The position numbers and the translations under genes are program-made. A DNA stretch of 64,000 nt from Bathymodiolus brooksi. Its lineage: Eukaryota > Mollusca > Bivalvia > Mytilida > Modiolidae. The notes below the pieces were generated by a model. That model ran no database searches, was not told where the DNA came from, and saw nothing but the letters and a program-made list of their open reading frames with translations. Positions within the stretch are counted from its first letter, which is position 1. Each line of letters starts with the position of its first letter. Below are positions 23,661 to 37,400 of this stretch, one piece after another. The stretch covers positions 38,710,397 to 38,774,396 of the forward strand of contig OY804579.1 of the NCBI GenBank assembly GCA_963680875.1. Direction: 5' to 3'.

Positions 23661-23665
23661 GATTA

Positions 23666-24087
23666 CCCTTTGTGAGCACATGGGTTCACCTCTTGTTTTT
23701 ATTTTGGTTGGGGTCTGTGTGTGGCTCATGTCTTAACTTCTCTGTGTTGTGTTCCCTTTGTGAGCACATGGGTTCACCTCTTGTTTTTATTTTGGTTCGG
23801 GTCTGTGTCATGTCTTAACTTCTCTGTGTTGTGTTCCCTTTGTGAGCACATGGGTTCACCTCTTGTTTTTATTTTGGTTGGGGTCTGTGTCATGTCTTAA
23901 CTTCTCTGTGTTGTGTTCCCTTTGTGAGCACATGGGTTCACCTCTTGTTTTTATTTTGGTTGGGGTCTGTGTGTGGCTCATGTCTTAACTTCTCTGTGTT
24001 GTGTTCCCTTTGTGAGCACATGGGTTCACCTCTTGTTTTTATTTTGGTTGGGGTCTGTGTCATGTCTTAACTTCTCTGTGTTGTGTT
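23666..24087. repeat. 82/88-bp minisatellite, five units
   Basis: CCCTTTGTGAGCACATGGGT starts units at 23666, 23754, 23836, 23918 and 24006. Units 1 and 4 carry a 6-bp insertion (GTGGCT) absent from the others. The near-perfect identity indicates recent expansion. Confidence 0.95.
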
Positions 24088-24277
24088 TCATGTTTTATTT
24101 GTCTTCATTCTGTATCTTGTGCCTAATATTGTTTGTGTCTCTGGATTGTTCATTCTTGGCTTTCACGAACGTTAATTCAGATTCCTGTGATTAAATATAT
24201 TGTATGTCAAAGGAAACAGTAATCTTATATGAAAATGTACAACATAAATGATGCTATAACATAACAGACGAATTGAT

Positions 24278-24475
24278 CCCTATTTGTTGGCCATGTCATG
24301 CAAGCCACACAAAAAAATAACAACAGCAATAAATAATCATTAATGTATCCCTATTTGTTGACTATGCAACTGGTAAAAACAAAAACAACATATGAAATAA
24401 AAAAAAATTATCCCTATTTGTTGTCCATGTAATGCAACAGGCAACAACAAAACAACAACAGAAATAAAGCACCTT
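24278..24475. repeat. three diverged copies of an about 68-bp repeat
   Basis: TCCCTATTTGTTG starts each copy (about 24279, 24347 and 24412), followed by CATGTNATGCAA and an ACAACAACA-rich stretch. Confidence 0.75.
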
Positions 24476-24613
24476 CCAGAATAAAATTATATTTTTTATG
24501 AATTTTGGCACAATTTTTATATAAAATATTTGATACATTTTACCAATCACATAAGAAAATATAAAAAATACACCAATATTTGCATAGATTGAAAAAAAAT
24601 GTTAATACTGATA

Positions 24614-24769
24614 CAGTGGAAACTGTCTAAACCAAACCTCCTTGGGACCAACTTGTATGTTCTGGTGTTTGGTATACAAAGATTTCCTACATTGGGACTT
24701 TTATTTAAAGTTTGCTTTATAACACAGGATTCCAGTTTATTCAGGGTTTGGTTTAGACAGCTTTCACTG
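24614..24769. mobile_element. MITE family M1 (156 bp, TA target)
   Basis: Terminal inverted repeats CAGTGGAAACTGTCTAAACC and, inverted at the right end, CAGTGAAAGCTGTCTAAACC, flanked by TA. Related copies occur at 28533-28636 and 42593-42738, all in or beside XYLT. Confidence 0.85.
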
Positions 24770-24796
24770 TATGACATAAATGCTCTTTGATTAATG

Positions 24797-25459
24797 CTAT
24801 CGTAAATATCCAGTTTTAAGATCTACTCCATGGATTTCAGATTTAGGATCTTCAGACTTCGAACTCCATAAAGTCTTCTCACATATATCTAGATCTAGAC
24901 AACCTATAGACGTTTCTGCAGTAATGCATATTTTCAGAAATTCCCAGAATCCTTTACTTAAACTATCCACCCATTGGTCTAAACTGTCACCGGTTTTTCT
25001 GCCATTTGCATTGGCCTCATTTTGGATTTTCAACGTTTTGTTCACGCCAAGTACTTTGTTAAAATCATGAAAGTCTTTTCCTATATAAAAACCACCGGGT
25101 CCATTATGAGAAGCAATGACATGTTGTAATGATACAGTTTTATGTTGGAATGTAGTTAATGGTGTAACTAAAAAAGCAGTTTCTGCCACCACTTCCCACT
25201 TGAACATCAATTTAACTTTCCAAACTCCAGGTCTCAGAGGAAGTCTCAACTCAGGTTTGTGAGATCCTATATGATTAGTCCCTGGAATTTCAATATCATA
25301 TGATGCTGCAATGACCTCCATGGGGTCAACCCAAGCTACAGAAATGGTCAGTGGATGGCCATCGGTCCAGCTGTGCTTAAGTGTTATGTCACTGTATGGC
25401 CCTATTAACTGTCCAAAGTTTCTAAATATATTCTCCTTAAGATCATATTCTGTACCAAC
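24797..25459 (-). CDS. XYLT: XYLT exon 12, C-terminal domain and stop
   Basis: Begins after acceptor CTTATAG with [20 protein letters not shown] and runs 220 codons to the stop. It encodes the end of the xylosyltransferase C-terminal domain ([14 protein letters not shown] and so on). Phase 0 start matches exon 11. Confidence 0.95.
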   Translation of the reverse strand, partial: VGTEYDLKENIFRNFGQLIGPYSDITLKHSWTDGHPLTISVAWVDPMEVIAASYDIEIPGTNHIGSHKPELRLPLRPGVWKVKLMFKWEVVAETAFLVTPLTTFQHKTVSLQHVIASHNGPGGFYIGKDFHDFNKVLGVNKTLKIQNEANANGRKTGDSLDQWVDSLSKGFWEFLKICITAETSIGCLDLDICEKTLWSSKSEDPKSEIHGVDLKTGYLR

Positions 25460-28400
25460 CTATAAGTATAAACGGAAAACTTGATGCCTACAGATTTGAT
25501 TGAGGGGGGCTATGGTATTTAATGCCACTTTCAACAATATTTCAGTTATATTGTGGCAGTCAGTTTTACTGGTGGAGAAAACCGGAGAACCCAGCAAAAA
25601 CAACTGACCTGTTGCAAGTCACTGACAAACTTTATCACATAATGTTGTATCTAGTGGACATCGCCATGAACGGGGTTCGAACTCACAACTTTAGTGGTGA
25701 TAGGCACTGATTGCACAGGTAGTTGAAAATCCAAACCATATGATCACGACCAGTCAGGAGGGTCAGACTTTTTTTGAAAATGTGTTAAAATATCTTAAAG
25801 TACACACCAATGATCAGATCTCCTGCAGATATTTACAGTGGTGTTTAGTTTTTTAAAATCTGTTAAGTGGTTCAAAAGTTATGACAATTTGAAGTTCGGA
25901 AAATGACCACTTATATTTTATAATGGTGGCCATTTTTAATTTTATCTGTCTTTACCAAGAAATAAAATATCAGAAATTATTTGAAAACAATAATGAAATC
26001 TAATGAAACTGTACTTGATAAATGTAGTTTAGACATTGTTCTAAAAGAAATTGCATAGTTGTAGTCTTTGTTTCATCAGCAACATGTATTTCCAAACACA
26101 TTTTTAAAATTATTGTTTACCATGCATTTCAATGGGAAAATTGAAAACAGCACCAAAATTGGATAAATTTTACCCATAAAATTGAACGTATAAATAAAAT
26201 CTTTTAATTTTCTCATCAAACTGTATGAGATTATTAAAACCTAGCCTACTATCCACTACAGAAGAGTTTTACTTTCAGTCTAACTGGTCAGCAACATGTG
26301 TCAACATGTGTTTCAGGGAATAAATAATTTCAAAATAGCGGTGCTATTTCCAAAGTTTCCATTCAATTTTGGTCGCTTCTGTCCAGTTTAAATATAAAAA
26401 AAATTGTGACATATGAAGAATTTTCTCCAAACATGTGCATTATTTATTTATTTCAACATGTCACCTTTTAAATAATTCACTTTAAATAAGTGTTCTAGTG
26501 CATTGTCACTGCAGCTGTCTTCAAATGTAAGACAGAATTACAGAATTTGCCATTGTATAAATAAAATTGAAAAATGTCCGACCTCCCTACGACCATTCCA
26601 TAATTTGATCAAACATAAAATACACAATGTACAAAAATGAAACACCAATTAATTTTGAGATAAAGTGAATCTATTTGTGTGTTACAAGCCAGGACCTTAT
26701 TTTCCAACATCATATGTTGTGGTCATTTTGTGTCCAATGGTTTGAGGTGAGATGTGAAAGTTCGTTTTGTTGCTATTGGTGGAATTGTTGACCATCCCTG
26801 TTTAAACTTTCTTTTCACAATGCAATTAATTTTGGTACTTTCTGTAGTTTTATACAAATGTATATATTTTTCTATATGTGACTAACAGGGGAACCTTTAA
26901 AAAGGACAGAGTATATAAAGACATTTGGTCATATGGAATATATACAGTCAAACATGTCTTATGTGACCTTCCAAGGTAACGGTGAAATATGGTCACATAA
27001 GACAGGTGGTCACTTAATACAGGTTTAATTGATATGAAATGCACTGTGAAGGTAAATAAAAATTAAGGTCACATAATACAAGTTATTGCTTAATAGAGGT
27101 GGTCACTAAAGCAGGTTTGACTGTAACTTAATAGAGGTGGTCGCTAAAGCAGGTTTGACTGTAACTTAATAGAGGTGGTCACTAAAGCAGGTTTGACTGT
27201 AACTTAATAGAGGTGATCACTAAAGCAGGTTTGACTGTAACTTAATAGAGGTGGTCACTAAAGCAGGTTTGACTAACTTAATAGAGGTTGTCACTAAAGC
27301 TGGTTTGACTAACTTAATAGAGGTAGTCACTAAAGCTGGTTTGACTGTAACTTAATAGAGGTGGTCACTAAAGCAGGTTTGACTAACTTAATAGAGGTGG
27401 TCACTAAAGCAGGTTTGACTGTAACTTAATAGAGGTGGTCGCTAAAGCAGGTTTGACTATATATCTAAAGACTGCTGGTCACATAATACAGGTTAATCTG
27501 CTATAAACTACAAAGAATTCGAAGCTTAGCATAAAAATATGGTCACACATAAAGACAAGTTATGTAAATATGCATACACTGTTCAGTTATCGCCTGGTTC
27601 AACAAAATTAAGTTAGTCATTTTCTGTCACATGAACAGATTTTCCAAAATATGATTCTTCTCTTTTTTATATGCTCATTCCACATCCATCGGTTTGAAAA
27701 TTCCATGCAATACATGTACTCCATCTTGAGGTAAATGGTTCATGTTTTCTATTCTCCCTTAATGATTTAAAATATGAATATGTCCTTAACTTTCTCCTTG
27801 GAGATAACCGCATTGGTGGTGTAGTGGTTAGCATGCTCACCTCCAGTGTGGTAGATCGTGGGTTGGAGCCCTGAACCAGACTATAAAATCGGTATTCATT
27901 GCTTTTCCCCTAAGCACGCAGCATTAAGGAGAAAGAGCAAAGACTGGTTGGCTTGGAATCAGGATAATATGTCCGAGAGGGGCGATATGTCTATTCACGA
28001 ACTGTAGTTTCAGTGAGCTAGCACTATAAAAATCAAACTAAGCGTGTTGGTCTAGTACAAAGCGGACTACATTATCATATCATTGAAAATTAACTAAATA
28101 AGATACACATTATGAGTTGAATGATACTATTTAAAAAACAATTATTTGACCTTGAGGTCAAAGGTCAAGGTCCCACGAAGGTCATTATGGTACACGACAC
28201 ACCACCTTATGGTCATGCACCCACATACCAAATATCATTGACCTATCACGAAAGACAAAAATGTTATGGTCCGGACAAGAAAATACTATTTAAAACAATT
28301 ATTTGACCTTGAGGTCAAAGGTCAAGGTTTCACGAAGGTCATTATGGTACACGACACACCGCCTCATGGTCATGTACCCACATACCAAATATAATTGACC

Positions 28401-31400
28401 TATCTGGAAAGACAAAAAAGTTATGGTCAAGACAAGCTTCGCTGAGAAGAAGCAGAAGAATCGGAAGAAGCGGAAGAAAAAATCAGACTAAAACAATATG
28501 TCTCCCTTCGTTCGAAGGGGAGACATAATAAAGTCTCAATGTAGGAAATATTTGTCAATTTAAGCAGCATAAACCAAAACACCTGTCTATTGAGAACACA
28601 TCAAAGGAGGTTCAGATTATACAGGTTTCAATGTATTTATGTCTGTCTTAACAGTAATTACCTCTAAATTAAGAAGTCTACCGATTGGTCCCTCGGAATT
28701 GCTGACAATAAAATGGCTATAGTGTATAAAATGAGTTTCTAATACAACAATCTGTCCTGTCTTCTGATGCTGAGCTTCATATGATACTAACACACCATTA
28801 TAATGATCATGTACAAAATATGCAGTAGATTCTAATATCCGAAGTGGTAGCAGACCACAAGATGAATGTTTCAGGGTGTCTAAACTCCTTCTTTGAAAAG
28901 ATTTATAAAAACTAAGAAAAGAGTCAGTTTTATTGCTTGGTTTGTCTATATGATGATATTCATTCTGCCAGTAACTTGTATAAGATTTCATATCTAGAAA
29001 AAAAGAAACCAGTGTGTTAAAAAGTTTTCAATAATCATTCAATCAATATATACAACAGTATTACCCCTCTTATAAGGCCACTCCTCTCATCATGCCGATT
29101 TCAGATGCAAGGAGAGCCCAGTTTTTCATTGCAGAAGGGGAACTACTCCATTGGCATTTGATACACAAACACTACAAAACTCTACCCAATGATCGTATAG
29201 ATTTATCAACTATAATTTACATCCAGTAAAACAAACGATATGCCTGTACATAAGATGAGTGCATAAGTCTGGAACACTAATGATATATGAACAATGAATC
29301 TGAAGGGGAGATAATCACACTGAAATAAAATTGAAATGGAAAAACTTTTTACAATTAATTTTCCTGAAATTAGGTATCAAATTGTATGTTAAACAATAAT
29401 TTTCCAAATTGTTCATATTCATGAATGATGAATGTACCCAAGAGTACAGAGTTATTCCAGCATAAATTTCACATGTTTAATGTTACCTACAATAATTTTT
29501 CCTTTGCCTTTCACATGTTTAACTGCCACTAACATCAATATTGATTTTGTCATTTATATGTTTAATGCTACTTGCAACAATATTTCAATTATATGTCATT
29601 CTAACATGACGTCCTTCTTTCACTTTGTAGACAAACGAGTGATTTATCGATGGTATAATCTCATTCGCACATGCGCCGGTGAATGTGACTGACTTATTCA
29701 TTGGTAGCATAAATTGTGTGCGACATTTTCGCAAACGTAAATATAAATTACCGTCTTCCAATCAAAGCATACTACCGTATTTGTACTCTTAGACATATCA
29801 GAATCGAAATAAATCATGGAAGCCAGAATGTGCTTTGAGTTTTAACATGGATTGGTGGATATTAGTAAATTTTATCTCTTACATCTGGCTCAGTATAAAA
29901 TACTAATATCCACCAATCCATGTTAAAACTCCCAACACATTCTGGTTTCCATGATTTATTTCTTAATTAGATTGCCATCTCATATAAAAGAATAATAAGA
30001 ACCAAAAATCATCCAATTAAATTACCATCAACTTTTATTGTTAATTCTCATACCTTGAGCTCTGTCGTTAAATAAGTATAGATCTAAACTGTTAATTATA
30101 TCCTGGTTAACAACGGCTTCAAATTTTCTGGCAAAAAATCTTGGTCTTTGTTCAAAGATCTGAAAAATGTATATGTGGCAAGTAGGTATACATTTCAATA
30201 TTTTTATTTAAAATTTTGATGAACCTCAAAAATAATATAACTATGTCAAGATCTGAAGGTCTGAAGCTATTTTGAAAATGTAGAATCTTTAAAGCAATGC
30301 CTTCAACCTAGCCTTGTTTTAGTAGCTGTTGCACCAGCAGCTGAGCTTTGTTAAGAAAATGTACAGTGCTGGGCACAATTCCTAGAATAACGTACGAGTT
30401 GTGAAATGTAAACGCTGGAGCTGATGGAATCTTATTACTGATGAAAGGGAGGTTGACTATTAGAAAAGTGAAGTCATCATAATTGTCGTAAAGTTTTGTT
30501 TTTAATCTTCCTCCGTTGTTGATTTCAAGGTGAAGATCAAAGCAAGAAGCAGACTTTAGAGTGTCAGTAGTATCCTTTACTTCAAGCTCATTTGGATAGA
30601 TGAGCTGCATATAATCATGGAATTGAGAATTGTTCAGCGACAGAACATCTATCATCTATATAGCAGAAGCTGGAATTAAAGGTTTGGACTAATTTTCTAT
30701 CTTTATTCTTGAGAACCCCTTGAAGGAAGTCTGCCTCATAAGACTGTAAAAAAATATGCTAGTGAAGCACAATTGGTAACTTTTGGGGAAATACCAATAA
30801 TCTGTTGAAACACTAGTCCAAAAAAACTGAACAAATAAGTTGTCAACAAAAAATCTATCACTTTACCAGCAGTGTGAAGATTAAAATCCATTCTAAGAAC
30901 ATTGATCACCAATCTGTCCAGATCTGAAGATTTAAATTTCTCACCCTTTGGATAAAGTAGTCTGTTAATTTAGTTAAAAAAGATTTTTCATCTTATCCAA
31001 GCTCCTGGGTAAGACAAGCTACATGCACTTTTCCATGCAAATTTGTTTCCCACTGTTGAAGTAAATTGTTGATTTATAGATATACATCCCTGTCTCGGCA
31101 GTATTTTAAATGTATTTTATAATAAATTAGATAGACAGTATCTTTAAATGCTACCACAACAATGATAAATACTTACCGTATTTCTTCTAATTAACGCCCC
31201 CCTTCTAATAAACGCCCCCTCACTTAATTCTGCCAACAGAACATTTTTACTTCTAATAAACGCCCCCATTTCCATAAAAATAAATCAAGACCAGTAATCT
31301 TAGAACTTTAATTAGAATTATACAGTAATCGATTTGAGCTTTAATGAAAATTGTAAAATAATCGAACAATGAGTTCCAAAAATACCGGTAGTTCCGCTAA

Positions 31401-34400
31401 TTATGCACTTCGCTACACATACATCGGAAATAATCAATAATCTACACTCTAAATCTATCTATCAATGAACTACAGTAACTATTCTAAACTAAAACTAAGT
31501 TTTTTCATAAAGATTTTATACAACTGGTAAAAGCTACACATCGTTAATGTCCGTCACTGTCATAATCGGATTCATTTTCCTCTTCCAATTCTGAATTTAT
31601 TTCGTTTTCACCATCGCTGATTTCGGTGTTTTGTTCGTTGAATGACGAAACATTTGCTAAAATTTCTTCATCCATTCTGACGTCCTCTTCGTCGAATCCT
31701 TCAAATGGATCATCGTCGCCTTCATTTTGAAATAAATTATCTTCACTGCCGTCTAAGGCATTCGAGATTCCACATTTTTTAAATGATTTACGTATTATGT
31801 CAGGAGAAATTGCATCCCAGGATTGTTTGATCCATTTCAGAATTAAAGATTTAGAAGGAGCACGTCTGTTGCCACCTTTGGTTTTCTCCACAGGTCCAGA
31901 AAATAGCCATTCATCATACATTTCTGATAGGTTTATTCCATGAAACATCAGCCGGCTGTAATTTTGATGTGCATCCTCCGTGAATAACACACAGATCCGA
32001 GTTGTATTTCATTCGGACAGACTCCTTGACGGATGGAGTTATATGTGACCTAAAGGCATCCCAAACGAGAAAACGGCGTTTTTGGTTGTTTAAACCCTAA
32101 TTCTTTTCAACCAAAAGTTAATGCTTTCTTCATTTGCCCAAGACTTTTTTCCCGATCCACACATAAACACTACCACACCGTTCGGAACTTCATTTTTCCT
32201 TTTCCCCACGTTCAGCTAATGTTGACTTTCCTGGCATTTCGAACCACACTGGGGTCTCATCCATATTGCCTATTTCACTGGTTTCATATCCATGAAATCT
32301 ACGTATCCAGATAACAAAATTTAAAAATTTGTCGACACGATCGTCTACTATGGATGTTGAATATTGTGCGACATGTGTTGACCTTCTGAATGTAATTTTA
32401 TGTCGTTTTTTTAATTTGTCAAACCAGCCAAGTGATGCTTTAAACGACTGACTGCCGTTTTCTTTATGTAGTCTTAATGCCTCTGCTCGCATGGCCTTTC
32501 CTGTAACACGAACACCAGCATCTCATTTTTCACGAAACCATGCCATCAGTTTATTGTCAATTTCCTTATAACGGACAGATCTACCCCCACCTGGTAATCT
32601 TTTCTGACTCTTTTGTCCATTTTCTATTGCAGATTTATTTTTACACCATTCTCGCATGCGTTTTCTGTCAATTTTAAATAGTTTTGCTGCTGCATGTTTT
32701 CCTTTTTGCTCTGCAAACTGAATAACTTTAAGTTTGAACGAAAACGTGTATTTAGTCTTTTTTGCTGAAGTCTCCATTATTTTAACAAAGTTTTCAATTT
32801 CTCTATATCGGTATTACTTCCAGAAAATGTATATGTGCACGGTACTTCAAGTCCAATGTTAAAAAATTTATCTCCCGTAACAGTCACGTTTATGTTTCCT
32901 CCCCGTCTTAAAAAATAATTAAAAATCTTGCTAAACTCTATCGGAACATGCCCAACACACTGTCCTGGATTCCCACGCTGAAGAATGAGTTTTACTGAAA
33001 ATTTATCATTTAGATTGTTTTCCTCTCTTTCACATATTAGTTTGTCTCCAATTTCGTATTTCCACACATTTTTATAGACATGGTAACCCCTGATAGAACT
33101 ATTAAAATTATATTCCATTGATTCATAAGACGATTATCAAACACGTTTATAAGAATTATATCAACTGGATTGTGCTATTTATAGATAACAATGGGACAAC
33201 CGAAACACGTGTAAAATTCTATAGTCTGTTTCAAGAAGTCAACTTGGAAATTTTTTTCTCTAATTAACGCCCTCCTTTTGGAAAATGTCAACGCACCCAG
33301 GGCGTTTATTAGAAGAAATACGGTATATTAAAGTTATTTGACGTTGGTCAAAGGGAGGTAATTTTTTTATTTACGTTTGTTACTATCAAGGGAGAGCACT
33401 CTATATTTTCTCAAAGTAAACAAACATTGACAAGATAGAAAGGGGTGAGAAAAAGGGTCAAATACAGTGAAAGGTGCAAGATTGTTAAATATGAGACACC
33501 CATCGGGTAAGATTTAAATCGCATTCAACTCGGCAAGCCTCGTCTGATACGATTTAAATCTTACCCTCGGGCGTCACATATTTTACGATCTTGCACCTCT
33601 CCCGGTATTAGACCCTATATATCCACCCACTTACCAGCAATCTGTCTAGATCTGAAGATTTAAAGTCATTAGGAGAACATCCACACCAGTCTACAATGTG
33701 TTTATTCTGACATCTACAGCCTTTCTTCCTATTCCAGTTAGTAACATGTAGATTATTATCTAACCATTTATCACAGAATATACTATTTTGTAACACTGTG
33801 TGAAAGAACGACTGAAATAAATAAAGAATTATATGCTTAAAATATCACTCCTGTAAATAAATTTTCAAGTTAAAACTATCTTTTTATTTGAATTGTATTT
33901 TTACCTTTTATTTTAATACTCTTGTGCAGTCTTGATTTAGGTTCTTTACAAGAAGAAAATGCTATTATCTGTCAGGGTATGATTTTATTACATGTGTGCA
34001 ATGTTGATAAGAAAAAAAATGGACAAATAATTTAATAACCATTTGTAACCATATCATATTTATATTCCATTGTATATAATTACTGTTATTTGTCCTTTAT
34101 TTGCAATGTTTATGTGTTTCCCATCCTTTTTACTCTGTACAAATACACGTAAAAACTTCATATTACTTTATCAGTGTCATCAGAACATTCATAATATCAC
34201 GTCTGCTAACAACATCTTATTGCATGCTACCTGACATTACTTCTGTGTCTTACCATTACTGTTTTATTTTGTTTACCTCTACAGGAAGTAATGTGTATTT
34301 ATAGAATTCCTCCAGCCCGTCAAGAAGGGAATCAGAGGTAACAACATATTGACAGAATTTTCTATGTAGTCCAACCCAATCACTCCCACCATCAAATCTA

Positions 34401-37400
34401 ACTCCTCCTGGAAGTTCCCTGGGTCCAAGTCTCCACAAGTGATTCTCACATTCATAAAACATTTGATCTAGTCCCTGCTTCTTTAGAAACCTACAATTAA
34501 ACAAATAAAAAAGATATATAGATTATGAGATTGAGACTTATCAATGTTTCGCCTTTAAAGTGGTTTGGTTTATGGTGTTTAATGCCACTTTCAACAATAT
34601 TTCAGTTATATCCTTTATTGGTGGATGAAACTGGGTTAATTAATTAATTGTCATTACAAATATCATACTTACTTAGGAGTGTCTCTTCCATGTGATTTTA
34701 GAAAGTTATTTCCATTGTACCTTGTCAGAAAATTTACCAGAGTCTCTAATTTTCTACAAAATAAAAATTTGGAATATGGCATTATTTTATATGTAAATGT
34801 ATTGTTAGATCCAAAGAGAAAACTAGTTGAAATATTTTTCTTTTAATTACATGTATGTAAATGTACTTTTCTTTTACCAAAGTTTTATTGATGCAAAAAA
34901 CCACTGATCTACCACAAGTCACTGACAAACTTTCGCACTTAAAAAACTAGCATTAAAATTTAAATTGAATTGAATATATAGAACTTGAGATAATTACAGA
35001 AACCAAAAGCATAATCAAATTTACTACCATTATTTCCTAAAATTAAAACTTTGTCAAATCATATCTTCACTTATCATGGAAAATAACGAAAACTCTAAAT
35101 TGGTAGACAAATATATCATCACAGCAAAAATCCCCCATGGAGATATTCAAAAGATGGCAGGGATGAATAAATGAAGAAATGGTAAAATATGTACAAGTAC
35201 TGACTTATGAGCAGTTGTTCAACAACATTTCATAAAACTAGTATACAGACTTACTTGATGGGGTAATCACTTTCACTCAGATTGATGTAGTAATCCCATA
35301 TCCAATCTGTCATTCCAAGGAGTTCTTTTATAAATGTTAAATGAGCCTGAAGTAAACTTGCCCCTCCCCATATTGTAGCAAATCTATTCTTTGTCAATCT
35401 AACATTGGGTAACAATGATTCCAATGATATAAGTTCGTTGTACATGTATTCCTGTCTCTGTAAAAAAAAATTAGAAAATGTATTCCGCAATATTTTTACC
35501 ACACTAAACAACAAATACAGTCTCACAGCCTGATGTATTTTTTATTTAATATGTTTAATTCAACTGGTTCCCCTTCATGACTCCCTATTGTCTCTTTTAG
35601 TAGGGTTACTCGTTTTTATCATCACTTTCAGCAATTTTATGCCATATTATGACTACCAGAATTATTCAGTGAGTGAGTGAGTGATTGTTGTTTAACGCCA
35701 ACTCAGCAATTTTTCAGCTATATCATGGCGAGAACAAGTCAATTTTCAATGAGATGATGATGATGTACGCCTTGTACTAGACAAACACCCTTAGTTGGAT
35801 TTTTATAGTGCTATCTCACTGAAACAACTGTCCTCGGATAGACATGTCGCCCCACTCAGACACATTAACCTGATTCCGAACCAACCAGTCTTTTCTTTTT
35901 CTCCTTAATGCTGCATCGTTAGCGGAGAAGCAACAAATACCAAATTCATAGTCTTTGCTTTGACGCGATCAGGGCTCGAACCCACGATCTACCACACTCG
36001 AAGCCAGCACGCTAACCCTTATTCAGAGAGAAAAGACAGATAACGAACTGACTGATAAAACCCCTGACCTAGGGTAGATTCTTCTGAAAACTTTTTAAAA
36101 CTTGGAAGTGTGTATCAGGGTGTGAATCTATACAACAGTGGTGTTAGGAAAAGTAAACATAATTAATCACTTAGTCATCAAGAGCTTCCCTTTTTATATT
36201 CCATCTTGAATATATTGATAAATAATCTTTATATGAGAAAGTTCATTAGTCCAGATGAGGACACATAGCCACCAACATGAAAGAGTTAAATAGTTACTTA
36301 TACAAATGTACCATCATGAGAAATTCCTTTATCAATTCATCAGTTTTTGTCTTCAAACACAATTTTTTTCTTATTTTGAAAATGAAAGATTAATAACTTT
36401 TAAAATATTTTTAACATGATATTTTATCCTTAAACCCATAAGCTTACCACATCAACGTGTATATAATAGAAGTGATCTCTGTGGTATATGGATTTCAGTA
36501 ATCTTTTAACTTGTCTGACACTTCGCCCACTAAAGGTCAGAACAAATACAATCTTGACTTTAACCTCTGTCTTACTTAGAGTACCAATAAGCTCTAATGG
36601 CTTCTTTACTTTTGCTGGAAGTAAAATATTTCGATTGTAACAATAAACGACATATACAGAGGAACATTGTTATCTATAACTGTAATAGGTAGTTGCCATG
36701 GATACCTCAAAAGTAAATAATATATATTTATTAGAAATATCTATGTTTGAAATTTATACATCCTAAATAAAGTACTGTGAAAGTACTTTTGTTCGTGGGT
36801 ATCAATTTTCGTGGCTTGGTTAAAAATTACAAGTTTGTGGATTCGTAAATTCGTGGATTTTGTGTTTGTAGCAAATTAAAATTCGTTGATTTTATATTTT
36901 CAACATATCTTTCACTGGGTATCAAAACTTCGAGAAAACTTCATTACATTAGACAAATGAGCCATAGAATTATGTAATCGGAAGTGGAAGGTGGATATTA
37001 ACGTGTTCATTTTCTCAAATATTTTTTTTTACATACATCAACTTAGAATCGGAACAAAATCAGCTTTTGAATTTCATAATTATAGGTCAGTGCAAATCAG
37101 TGTTATTTTATTGAACTTGAAAATAAAAAAAATCATCTGAAATTATTTTATGAGCACGTATATTTAGCAATTTCCATCAATATATATTAAATTTATTTTT
37201 ATGTCTTACAAATATTTAATCTCCATTTTATTTTCAATTTTTGTTTTTCACAACTAAAAAAAGAACAATAAAGCTTGTTTTTTCTCATTATTTTGATCCC
37301 AATGACAGATTGTACATATAAAAGCACTTCAAAATGTTCGATTTTTTATTACCTTTTATCTAGGATTGAAACCACTCGTAGACGTAGATTAATCCTGACC

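Larger units (their letters stand above)
31176..33323 (-). mobile_element. pogo/CENP-B-type DNA transposon, 2,148 bp, two ORFs
   Basis: Terminal inverted repeats CCGTATTTCTTCTAATTAAC (left) and, inverted, CCGTATTTCTTCTAATAAAC (right), each followed by GCCC and flanked by TA. Both ends carry extra subterminal TCTAATAAACGCCC motifs. The interior encodes, in order on the minus strand, a HIRAN-like protein and a pogo-type transposase. It sits in XYLT intron 9 in the same orientation as XYLT. Confidence 0.9.

Noticed and set aside
23973..24194. Plus-strand ORF rich in Cys, Leu and Phe
   Set aside because: Lies mainly in the 82/88-bp minisatellite; the frame is a by-product of repeated T-rich DNA.
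27808..27880. Genuine tRNA gene
   Set aside because: A-box- and B-box-like motifs are present but the sequence continues into the SINE body and does not close a tRNA acceptor stem.
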